A stretch of 64,000 bases of DNA from Zerene cesonia. Its lineage: Eukaryota; Arthropoda; Insecta; Lepidoptera; Pieridae. The stretch lies in contig NC_052113.1 in the NCBI RefSeq assembly GCF_012273895.1, positions 5,074,195-5,138,194 of the forward strand, given 5' to 3'. The notes under the pieces are model-generated. The model did not search any database. It saw only the letters and a program-made list of their open reading frames with translations, and was not told the origin of the DNA. The position numbers and the translations under genes were made by a program. Numbering within the stretch: the first letter of the stretch is position 1; each line of letters begins with the position of its first letter. Positions 1-8,959 of the stretch are shown one piece after another.

Positions 1-229
1 ACTCCCTCCATGAGACCGCATAGCTCGGCTAGTTAAATATATGTGATGGGACTCAGAATACCATAATTCTTAAAGTGTACTCGAAGTGTGTCTATTCTGT
101 TAAATAAATATCGTGTCTATATCTACTGCCATACCAAACAGCAGATTTCATAGGACCATATAAGTTCTTAAACTCGATATCATTTAGTATATCACAAGTA
201 TGTATCAAATTTAAAACAAGTTTGTTGTT

Positions 230-388
230 TAGAAATTAAAAACTTTTCTCGGATTTTAAACGCGATTTCTTCATTATATTATTAATCCGACGTTTCGAAC
301 ACTTTACAGCGAGCGTGGTCACGGGGAGACCGTCTCTAATTGTTTGTTACCTATAATACTCGCGTAAAATCAAACACAAGAAAATACT
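230..388 (+). mobile_element. Short TIR-type repeat element, copy 1 (left end missing)
   Basis: This is a 159-bp non-coding repeat. Its core contains TTTTAAACGCGATTT, ATATTATTAATCCGACG and CACTTTACAGCGAGCGTGG. It ends in a block reading ACTCGCGTAAAATCAAACAC through AAAATACT. The same core occurs at 46003-46154, where the end block sits on the left side in inverted orientation, so the full element should carry this block at both ends as an inverted repeat. A perfect 12-bp direct repeat (AAGTTTGTTGTT) at 218-229 and 389-400 flanks the copy and looks like a target-site duplication. No protein is encoded. I recall similar repeats in Lepidoptera but cannot name the family. Confidence 0.75.
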
Positions 389-1869
389 AAGTTTGTTGTT
401 ATTTCACTCGGAAACAGTGAAAAGCGTTTTGTCTAAAATGTTATATGCTTATTACAGTGTAAGATAAATAAAGACTTTTCATATCCAAGTATCAACCTTG
501 CTGCTTGCTTTAGTTTTGGACTAAAAATCGTATTGTTTACATTTTTATTCTATACTAAATTATACTATTTGAAAAATATAATCGTAGCGAAGAATATATC
601 CGGTATAATGTTTTAAAACTATAAATACAAACTACATTTTTATCATAATTGCGTGGCATCACTGTTTAGTTATGATATAGCGTAACTGAAGTTCAGTATT
701 TTAAATAAAATTAATTCTACCACTTAAATATCTACTTTTTTCATGAATATGATGAAAAACCATGTCACAATAAGTTGATATATATTTTATTATATTATGA
801 TTAATAAAACATTTTGTACATTATTTATTTTTATTATGAGACCCATTTAATTCACAAAGCAATTCAAGTTGATGCTTTTTCCTTTGATGAGAGCATCCAA
901 CCTCTTTAGACTTTAAAGTCATGAACATTCAGCCTCTGCTTTATATGACATATTAATGCTAAATTCATGAAAATGTGATTTACAATGACTCACGCACTAC
1001 GATTACCGTTGAATTAAGTTGTTGTTTTTTCCATAATTTTACTCGGGATATTTGCATATATTGAACATTTACTAGCATACCCACCCGTTGCTATGGCTGA
1101 GTAATAATTAAAAATATTAAGATTATAAATCATTGGGATAATTAATCGAAATAAAAACTATCATACATCTTAAGTTGGACCAAATTACACATAAAATGGC
1201 AAATTTTATCAAAATCGTTGGAGTTGGTGAAGAATTCATTAAGAACATACATCATGACACTGGATTTTATATATTAAGATCGTCCCTGTAACTGAATATT
1301 ATGAAAAAACTATCCAATATTTTTTTTTATCAGCTTATCCGATTCTGTTTGATGATATTGACTCGTGAAATAATGGCAATTCCTACTGATTAAAGTGTAG
1401 TATTTTGTAGTATTTTTAAGCTAGCTATAGCTCTTTCAACGTCTATGAAATTAACGTGATCCATTATTGCTATATATATGTACCTAGGTAAAAGCCGGGG
1501 CATAGCGCTAGTTATACTAGAAAGCAGCAAAAAAAAGTCTATCCACTCAAAAACAGACATCTAAGGGTTGGTTCAAAATGGTTTCAGCTTGTTAGCCATC
1601 CTCAAGCATGTTCTGTGAATCGACTTTAGATAACAAGTAAAATTATTAATACTCGAATGTATTACACAGTTTCGATGAAAAGGGTTTTATATGATGTTAT
1701 ATATTCGATTAATTATTTGGAATTTACTGTTAACGTCCTTAATATGTATTTACATTTATATTATCAAGAGGCATCTTTAGTATTTTTGTGTCTTTGTAAC
1801 GCTTTCAAGCAACAACTGCTGGAAATTTCAAAAATTCTTTCACCATTGGAAAGCTACAATTTCACTGAC

Positions 1870-1922
1870 ATAGGCTTTATATGTGGCACTCCAAAGGCGA
1901 AGCCGGGACGAACAGCTAGTAA
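1870..1922 (-). mobile_element. Retroposon 3' fragment (tiny)
   Basis: The stretch AGGCTTTATATGTGGCACTC, then GGCGAAGCCGGGACG and CAGCTAGT, matches the layout of the longer fragment at 33253-33403, where TATATGTACCACGGGCGAAG precedes GGATCGCTAGT. It is a degraded and truncated copy, and the open frame over it (1657-1929) is not a gene. Confidence 0.45.
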
Positions 1923-2572
1923 ACAGTAAACGTAACACTATATATGTATTTAGGATTACGTAACTCAAAAGGAAAAAGGAAACCCTAATAGTATCACATT
2001 CTTGTCCAACTCACTGTCTGTCAAGACCTACTCTCTCAGTAACTCGTGCAAGCTGAAATTCATATTACTTAATCCTACTTTCCCTGAAGCTATAAAAAAA
2101 TCAATCTTATAAGCGATAATAATCAAAACATATAACAGTTTATGTTGCAAATTTTCGACACTCGCAAGGGAATCAAAACCTATAGGGAATAGGGAATGAA
2201 AACCCCGTGAACTCAGCATCTTGAAGTTTGATACGAATCAACGTCTTGTACACAGCTAAAGAAAAAAGTTGAGATCAGAATCAGATCAGATCTGTAGCAC
2301 TTAGCTGGTTTTTTATTAATACTTTTTAGTATAAGGAGTATAGAAAGTTTTAATGATGTTATAGGTCATTTAAGACAGCTCTTTGTAAAGTACCTTAATT
2401 GGTACCTTTTTAAATTTTGCACAAGCTAAGCGGTTATGTGCAAAAATAAATAATTTGTTAAGATAGTTTGAAGTATAATTTTCTTCTCCGTTATAGTCGT
2501 GATTCCAAAAATATTTGCATGTTTCACACGACTTTGTCTATAATATTTATACTTTATTATTATATTTTGTTT

Positions 2573-2617
2573 ACATGTATCTTTTTTATATGCCCAAAGC
2601 ATAAAAAAGATACATGT
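2573..2617. repeat. Near-perfect inverted repeat (hairpin)
   Basis: The left arm ACATGTATCTTTTTTATATGC pairs with the right arm GCATAAAAAAGATACATGT, giving 19 bp with a single 2-nt bulge (TA) in the left arm. The loop is CCAAA. It is AT-rich, so its stability is limited. No function is assigned. Confidence 0.7.
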
Positions 2618-3736
2618 TATACGAAATTTACGTGTAAATTTTCATGTTAGTTTGTAAATATAACAATTAAAACAAAAAACCTTGATTTTTAATGTTTATT
2701 TAATAAAAATCTCTTTTGACTTGAACACGATCACTAATTACAGACAAAAATTTTCGTGTAACATTGATTATTATTTATGTAATATCAGTCGAGTTACTTA
2801 CGATACGTACAAAATTAATAACTCGCTGATTAAAACAAATATAAATATTAATATTTACAATAATTTACGAAAAGCGTGTTGGAGTATAAATGAATGTATA
2901 TTATATACAAATCTCCTAGATTACTTTTTATTTAAAACAATTCATTGTTAAGTGCTCTCTTCTAATCCACACGAATAATATTTAAGGCAGTTCGCCAGTG
3001 ATGGTTCTGTATTCATCATTCATTATCCAAATAATTGATTACATATTTACTACATGTGATTATTTTTTATTTACAAAAAACATTTAAAGTAATAAATGTG
3101 TGCACCATTTCTATTTATATTTACAAAATATACAAATAATGTAACAAATATTAACAATGCTCATTACGTGAAAGAATAACTTAGCACTCCTCTTAGGGCT
3201 TTATTACAAGTTTTATAAATAATCGGTTGGACCATGAGATTCATTACATGTGCAAGAGATATTTCGAATAAGATTTATCTATTATTTTGATAGTACTAAG
3301 CACCAAAACATAGGTCGACTGTTGTACAAAAATCAGCGCCAAAAAATAGTGAAGTGATTTGCCTGTTTATTTACATTTATAGAAAATATTACTATGTAAT
3401 CAAGTAGATTTGTGAGTAAGAAGCCATTTTACTTTTAAATAAATAGCAATTTTGCAATTTCTTACGCTCTCTGTGCTAATTTAAATTAAAAAAGTTGAAG
3501 TACAAAATGTCATGTTCAGCCTTTTCTTGTACCCTAATATCATCTAAAAATTGATAAGTAACAACAACATCCCTCTATGTTTCTATGAAACTTGATGTAA
3601 CAATGCAAAATATCATTTAGGCTATCATGTCAACGTATACTCGCCTTTATTTACTTTTATTTACAATTTTTACACGACGGTTGTCAAAGCCTTCACGATG
3701 TGTCTTTAAGACCCATTGAGGTGCACATAATATTCA

Positions 3737-3742
3737 TTTATT
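3737..3742 (-). terminator. Candidate poly(A) signal AATAAA
   Basis: AATAAA on the minus strand lies about 210 nt beyond the predicted stop codon at 3954. It is followed by a T/G-containing stretch near 3720-3735. It is the first AATAAA after the terminal exon, and further AATAAA motifs lie near 3646 and 3656. This choice is an inference, since the motif is common in AT-rich DNA. Confidence 0.4.
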
Positions 3743-3953
3743 GTTACTCATATATATGTATTGTTTGGAATGTTATTTCTAAGCAAACACATATTAAACA
3801 TCTAACACAAATAAATTTATATTATAGACGCAGTGTTATATATTCTGGACAGTCGTTGTCTCTGTGATTGATAAGATTCATGGTAGAAACTGAGGCGGGC
3901 GTGACGAGTTGTTTCCTCACTCCCTTAGCTCTGTGCTAGGGAATCCAGCGGCA

Positions 3954-3976
3954 CTACCAATTTTCCGTTGGAGTAG
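3954..3976 (-). CDS. Terminal coding exon of the 3.9-6.9 kb gene (predicted)
   Basis: A good acceptor (TTATTATTTGTTTTAG) ends at 3977 and the exon begins at 3976. Spliced to the exon at 4173-4119 (phase 1), it completes an Ala codon and reads Thr-Pro-Thr-Glu-Asn-Trp before TAG at 3956-3954. Spliced directly to the exon ending at 4894 (phase 0), the same exon is read in another frame: LLQRKIGSAAG, then FPSTELRE, then TGA at 3919-3917. Both joins leave an open frame, so the C-terminus depends on whether the 55-nt exon is included. Only the acceptor and frames are seen; exon use is inferred. The 3' UTR would run on to about 3720. Confidence 0.5.
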
Positions 3977-4118
3977 CTAAAACAAATAATAAATTGAGGA
4001 CACAATACGAATAAGATACTGCACAGGCTACTAAAGGGACTACAATTGTGCCAGAACAATTAGTGCATCAGTAAAATATTGTGTGCTAAAACCTCAGGCG
4101 AATTAAGAAAATATTAAC

Positions 4119-4173
4119 CTGTATGGGATAGTAGCAGTTCTGGATTTAGCTCTGCTTGGCCTACAGGCTTCAT
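4119..4173 (-). CDS. 55-nt internal cassette exon (predicted)
   Basis: The minus strand shows an acceptor (TCTATTGGTTACAG) ending at 4174. It is followed by 18 codons (MKPVGQAELN, PELLLSHT) plus one base, and then a donor ACAG/GTTAAT at 4118. Incoming phase 0 matches the preceding exon ending at 4894, and outgoing phase 1 matches a short open tail in the exon at 3976. Its size (55 nt) is not a multiple of three, so skipping it shifts the terminal exon into a different open frame. The donor is weaker than consensus, which would fit optional use. No domain is recognisable. Confidence 0.5.
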
Positions 4174-4893
4174 CTGTAACCAATAGATAATTCTATTTAA
4201 GTGATCGAGCTTCGCGTTCAACAGAAACAATTTTCCAAACATAATCAACAAAAATTAACCAAAAATAATGAAATAATTTGTCTTGTCGATATACGGAGAG
4301 CAGTTGGCTTTCAACGTGTGCAAAAGTTTGTATCTATTTAACCTTGTGTGAAGTTTTGCCTGTTCTTAGTAAATGCGTATCGATGAGGATTAATTAAGTG
4401 GAAGTGCATGCTGTTGCCGAGTGTTGCAGAACAATACTTAAAGCAAAGTTCGAAAGTAATATCTACGATACCTTAATGAGATAACTTTGTATGGACTTTG
4501 TTAACGGATCTTCCTACCGCATCCTTGTTTGTTAGAGATTCACTTGATTTCGGAACTTTGGTGGATGCTTTTAATGTAATTTATTAATGCTGGTTATAAA
4601 ATTTTACAAACGTTGTGGGGATGAAAAGGAATAGATGGAAAAACGATATTCCTCGTAGAAGGAAAGAAAAATGATTTAATGGACGCGCTTTTTAGTAAAT
4701 TCAACCAAAAATAACAACTCAAAGACTCTAAATAAATGCTTCTTTCAAGATAGGTAGCCTATTTTCCCTACATCTAATGCACAGATTTAAGAATTTAATT
4801 TTTGCTATTAGGGGCGTATTTAAATAAATATAGATAGCATCTTTGGTATTTTTTTCATCGTGTGATGTATATTTGTATGAAAGTGAGCCTTAC

Positions 4894-5000
4894 CATAGAT
4901 CGGCTAACATCGTTGGGAGAGGCACGCATCGCATTTGACGGGCTCAGGTCTTCGCTTGCCTTGAGAGCCCTGCGAGCCGGACTTACGCCGGAAAGTGTAC
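4894..5000 (-). CDS. Second coding exon of the 3.9-6.9 kb gene (predicted)
   Basis: This exon has better codon composition and GC content than the flanking introns. Joined to the 3' end of the large exon (phase 1), it completes a Gly codon and then gives 35 residues: TLSGVSPARRALKASEDL, then SPSNAMRASPNDVSRSM. It ends at the donor ATG/GTAAGG (4893). The phase-matching acceptor is TCGTTAG ending at 5001. A stronger-looking acceptor, TTTCATTGCAG, ends 13 nt upstream at 5014. Using that one would put the exon in a frame that stops after 37 codons (TAG at 4906-4904), unless a different upstream exon is joined. The Ser/Pro/Arg-rich sequence continues the style of the large exon. Start site choice is moderately uncertain. 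Confidence 0.6.
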
Positions 5001-5521
5001 CTAACGAGTAGACCTGCAATGAAACGGCGCACCGTTAAAATATCTCCCGAAGACCCTATTCCATCTAGGAATGCATGGGAAATATGTCTATGGCTGCGTT
5101 CGCACCTGTCACTCAACGGGATTCGAACCCGAGAAGAGTTTTTTTTTAAAATTGCACTACTGCTACTAGATAAAGAAGGCATCTAACAAAAATAAAAATA
5201 ACATTGCTAGCGCGTCCATCTGAAATGCGCCCTTGGGCAGACGAAAGCGGACGAAAAAAAACAAGATTTCATGATTCGATACCGCTCGGATTCATTTGCG
5301 TTCATGTGGGAATGTAATGTATGTTGGATTTTCAAAGTAAATTTGAGTGTATCAATGTCAAGATAAGTATAAAATAAAATTCATTTGAGCTAAATTCAGA
5401 ATGTAAACATAATCAAGATGAGATTGAAGTTAATTTTGATAGAGACTGTAGCTTATGACTGTCAAAAATGTAAACGAAAATATAAAAAATAAAAAATAGC
5501 CGCACATTGTTCATAACTCAC
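5001..5521 (-). other. Intron with a tRNA-like B-box relic
   Basis: This is the intron between the large exon (donor CCG/GTGAGT at 5521) and the 107-nt exon. On the minus strand at 5118-5130 it holds GGGTTCGAATCCC, a match to the polymerase III B-box consensus GGTTCGANTCC. No cloverleaf or clear A box could be found, so it is more likely a SINE remnant than a tRNA gene. The two short open frames across it (4904-5182 minus, 4995-5186 plus) are not separate genes. Confidence 0.5.
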
Positions 5522-6887
5522 CGGTCAAGCCAGCTTTGTTGATGCTATTGGAACTTGAAAAGCCAGATATTTTTTTCCATGCTTTCTTATTCCAGAAGCC
5601 GCTTGACTTTGCATCGCCGCAACTGGAACTTCGTGGTGACGGAACATCTCTAGGGCAACGTAAATGACAATCATCAGCACCCAAAATACGCACTCCAGCG
5701 CCACGCGTTCCATATGCAACAGCTGGTAAATGTGGAACTGACCCTGTCGGCTTTCTTCTCAAACTGCCTACGTAACTAGCACCGCTACTACTTCCACTAA
5801 AACCGCTGTCTAAATCAGGAGGATTACAACTTGCAGGGGATAATAATTCATCAGTAGGACCCACCCTTAGTAATTCTTCAATGTTATCCCGATCCTCTGC
5901 TCGTTCTGAATCTGGCGACTCACATTCTGGCATTAGCATGGCTTCAACGCTTAGATTTAATTCTCCTAATATCCGTTTATGCCTCGATTCTACTCGTCGG
6001 ACTTCTTCCTCAACTCCACTTCTGTCAAGGGAAATAAGAGATTGTCTTGGAGCATGTCGATGTTTGGGGCATGTCCTTGAACCATCACTTATTTCCTCAT
6101 AAATATTTTCCTCTGTTCCATATCTGGTTACGTAATTGTGTCGAGCAGATCGATCTCTTGGTATTCCTCGTCCACGTTGTCGGTTAGCCTTCCTCGACGA
6201 TGAAGGCATGGATAAATGATGGTCATAATATGCGTATGAATAATCGACGGGCTCAAATCGCTCCATAGTAGCGGCAATATTACTTCGGTTCCACGGCTGA
6301 GATGTTTGATCACGTGATAAATTCATGCCTGCTAGCCGTGCGGGTAAAATTTCATCGAGATCGCGAGCGCATCGCTCATCGAGAGATTGAGCACCATCAT
6401 CTTCGTCCCGTCTATGTTTCCTGTAAGGTCGACGGCTGGTTTGACTTCGAGGGTGACCCCTATCACTATCTGATCCATGCTCATGATAATCGGGAGTATG
6501 GCTACGGTGAAATTCGGAACGATGCTTATTGCAGTCAACCGTGTGATGAAAATTATGTCTTAAACTATAACTTGAATTTCCCTCGTAATCAGAGCGGTCA
6601 TAGCATGGACTATCATCTGGGTTACTGCTGTGAGCGTGTGGACAGTCTGCTGCGATTCCAGATTCTGAAGAAGGGTAATCATGTACTTCTGCCGTGGTAA
6701 AAACTCTTTCATCTGGTCGTGCAGGTTCTGATACCGCATGACGATGATGAGGTCGGGGCCTGGTTGTTTCCCTGCAGCTTGCAAAGGCCCTCTGGAGTGA
6801 TGGTTGGTGAGGATATCGACCACAGCGAGAATCGAACACCGCCTCCCCTGTTTCGTCGGGGCTCGGCGGCGCACTGCGTGATTCCAT
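5522..6887 (-). CDS. Large first coding exon; predicted disordered Ser/His/Arg/Asp-rich protein, family not recognised
   Basis: This exon codes for 455 residues plus one base. It starts at ATG 6887-6885 in an excellent context (GAGCCATGG) with an in-frame TGA two codons upstream, so translation starts here. It ends at a consensus donor, CCG/GTGAGT, at 5521. The protein has no signal peptide or membrane segment. Residues 1-250 are low-complexity, with many His, Arg, Ser, Asp and Tyr. Residues 259-268 (EENIYEEISD) have the look of a phosphotyrosine or SH2-binding site. Residues 292-319 (from VEEEVRRVESRHKRILGELN) form a predicted charged helix. Residues 358-377 are Ser/Gly-rich (SGFSGSSSGAS). 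Residues 431-447 contain the basic patch FWNKKAWKK followed by a Ser run. The acidic 'DNIEELLRVGPTDELLSP' lies at 334-351. This suggests a scaffold or signalling adaptor, but that is inference. A 458-codon run is far beyond chance in this AT-rich DNA. Confidence 0.85.
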
Positions 6888-6916
6888 GGCTCATCGTCTC
6901 ATAACCGCGTAAGTAC
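6888..6916 (-). promoter_or_regulatory. 5' UTR end with splice acceptor and two upstream ATGs
   Basis: On the minus strand the acceptor TTTATTTATTTACAG ends at 6917, so the exon starts at 6916 and at least one non-coding exon must lie further upstream (above 6917). The 29-nt leader segment contains uATG1 at 6902 (ATG AGA CGA TGA, a two-codon uORF). It also contains uATG2 at 6894, which overlaps the TGA of the first. The uATG2 frame runs out of frame across the main start to a stop at 6709. uATG2 has A at -3. The main ATG has G at -3 and G at +4. This is a typical layout for translational control, seen directly in the sequence; its effect is inferred. Confidence 0.6.
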
Positions 6917-6917
6917 C

Positions 6918-7545
6918 TGTAAATAAATAAATAACCAAATTAATTTACGGAAGAATATTTTATTTTACATAAAAATGTAATATAAAAGACGAAAGCCCGA
7001 GGGCATTGAATCCGAAATTACATGCCCGTGATAAGGGTAGGGTAAGTGACGATCAACACAGCAGCCGACGTCGATATATCATCATCAGTCGCCGCGTAAT
7101 AAATTGGGGCTTCGCGTCGTGTTTATTGTTGCATTTTATACTTGTAATAAATTTATATGGATTTAAAATATTCAAAACTAATAGAGCGAAATTATATATG
7201 AATACATAAGGCACAAAAAAATATTAATTGGCGATTAATTACTAAGGATATATCGCTGCAATTCTACCAGTACCTATCCAATTAACAGAAGCAATCTTTA
7301 AGAGATTACTTGTGTAATTAAAAAAAACCTGGCAATTGTTTCGCGCATTGGTCTTTAATAGCAATGGGAGCGTATGAAACATTCAAGCGAAGCACAATAA
7401 TTACAATAAATCACATTTTATCATAGCGAAATTCCACATCGCAATTTTATTGCGATCTCGCTTAGAGTTATTGTACGCATTCCAGACCAATTTATTACGA
7501 TAACGATAATAAGTGTCCGTGAACTAGACGCCGAGGGAGCGAGGT
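6918..7545. other. Probable 5' intron of the minus-strand gene; no gene seen
   Basis: This stretch lies upstream of the acceptor at 6917 relative to the minus-strand gene. It contains a moderately GC-rich part around 7010-7130 and a stretch at 7320-7540, but no convincing exon. The 67-codon frame at 7006-7209 (+) ends in AT-rich low-complexity sequence and is treated as chance. Confidence 0.4.
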
Positions 7546-7866
7546 TTACCCTCTAGCTCGTGTCCCGTTGCTATGACAACCGATCTGTTCCCGCGGTTTA
7601 TCGTTGCGCTTCCGCCCGATATTCCTTGCATCTAAATCATCATCAACGCTGGGAATCGCTCGTAAAGGGCCCGTTGACCGTCCGGCAATGACTATAATTT
7701 GTTGTCCTATTGCAGCGTCCTGAGATTTCTCGGCCCCAATTGGGTATAAAGATGTCCTATCAACGCTCTTCACGATTCTTTCTGCAGTTTGGGGGAAATT
7801 GTTAACATCCGACTTAATAGCTCCTTGCTTGTTTTTGCGTCTATGTAGGCATGAAGCCAGAGCCAA
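7546..7866 (-). other. Unassigned GC-rich open frame, possible upstream exon
   Basis: About 107 codons are open on the minus strand, and the frame extends further upstream, with no ATG at its start. The composition is less AT-biased than the surroundings (for example IGQQIIVIAGRSTGPLRAIP, then SVDDDLDARNIGRKRND). A donor-like AGAGG/GTAAAC lies at 7549 near its 3' end. If it were spliced to the acceptor at 6917, the frame would not enter the main protein. It would continue in the uATG2 frame and stop at 6709. It is therefore either a 5' UTR exon of the gene below, an alternative short product, or unrelated GC-rich DNA. I do not recognise the sequence. Confidence 0.25.
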
Positions 7867-8254
7867 TTCTATTAATCTACTTTTATTGCTTTGATCACAA
7901 TGACATAAAATTGTAATTTATAGCTTGTTTTCATACTGACTTTACGAGACGATGTTTGCAAATTTTTAAAAGCGCAATCATTGTATAAAATGAATAATTC
8001 AGTATAGCTAATATTTTGTGTATCTAAAAAAAACATAAAATACATTATTTAAATTGCGATATCAGCACATTTGGCTCCCCTATCCACCCTTGCCATATAG
8101 ACAAGTTATGAGTGGGGTTTGGAGCAAAAATATGCAATATTGCTTTTAGAGTCACATTCACTACCAAATATATTATTTTGAATAAGTCTTTAACTTTCTC
8201 TTTGTAGGAATGTTCTATGTTTTTTATAAATTATTTATTTATAATTGCTTATTT

Positions 8255-8278
8255 CTACTACTACTACTACTACTACTA
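8255..8278. repeat. (CTA)8 microsatellite
   Basis: Eight uninterrupted CTA units lie in AT-rich non-coding DNA. Confidence 0.95.
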
Positions 8279-8828
8279 GCTACAACTGTATTTATAAATG
8301 TTATATATTTCTTTATTTAATTAAAATGTGCTAGGTACTTAAAGAAAAAAAAAAACATTGTTGCTTATATATTTCGAAAAAAAACTAAAATATAGGGAAA
8401 TTTTCTTTAAACTTAGTAACGAACAACAGTCTCGCTTTAAATAATAAACACAGAAAAATATAAAATAATCTATAAATTGTACAGTTATAAATTAATGTAA
8501 TTACTTAAGCTTTAACTCATGTGAAAGGAAGCAATTACTCTTTATTATAATAAAAGAATCATCCATCATTGTATGATAAGATAATAAGTGTTTTATATTT
8601 GTATGCACCCCTCTGGTTATTTTATTCTTCACGAATAATGAGTTTGTGGCATGGTGCCATGGTGACATTGACGCGTTTTCTTTATTCAAATTATTTATAT
8701 AAAATTCGCCCGGCATCAATGTAAAAAGTCTAGATGTAGGTACACAGAAGTAGAATCTATAAAGAAATTTATATATCACATTCGTCAGGATTAAGAAATT
8801 ATTTTTTTATGGTCTGTCTTTCTAAGAC

Positions 8829-8900
8829 CTCGCTAGTTGTAAACTGTCTAAATGTCGGGATGTAATGAATAAATCGCGTTTAGGATTCGTTAAAAAGTAT
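8829..8900 (-). mobile_element. Decayed copy of the short TIR-type repeat
   Basis: The core is recognisable in reverse orientation: CTCGCT...TGTAAACTGTCTAAATGTCGG, then AATGAATAAATCGCGTTTAG and ATTCGTTAAAAAGT. These align with the reverse complement of the core at 230-388, with an internal deletion of about 10 bp and many substitutions. No terminal block or target duplication is visible. Confidence 0.55.
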
Positions 8901-8922
8901 TATTTTAAGATGTAGATGTATT

Positions 8923-8958
8923 CCTTGAGGAACGCGAGTATTATCGCGTTCCTCAAGG
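8923..8958. repeat. Perfect 15-bp hairpin
   Basis: The arm CCTTGAGGAACGCGA (8923-8937) and its exact reverse complement (8944-8958) are separated by a 6-nt loop, GTATTA. It lies about 25 bp beyond the decayed repeat at 8829-8900. Eleven bases of the arm (TTGAGGAACGC) recur at 9824-9834. Confidence 0.85.
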
Positions 8959-8959
8959 T

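Larger units (their letters stand above)
401..3640. other. AT-rich DNA beyond the 3' end of the gene; TE crumbs only
   Basis: No exon-like open frame with codon bias was seen here. Small scraps of a retroposon 3' region ending in a CTAGT-type motif occur near 1063-1100, 1489-1515 and 1870-1922. The last contains GGCGAAGCCGGGACG. The 60-90 codon open frames at 1657, 2468 and 2682 are of the length expected by chance in such AT-rich DNA. The frame at 2468 runs through a hairpin. Confidence 0.5.

Noticed and set aside
5118..5130. tRNA gene suggested by GGGTTCGAATCCC
   Set aside because: Only a B box is present. No acceptor stem or anticodon arm could be folded around it.
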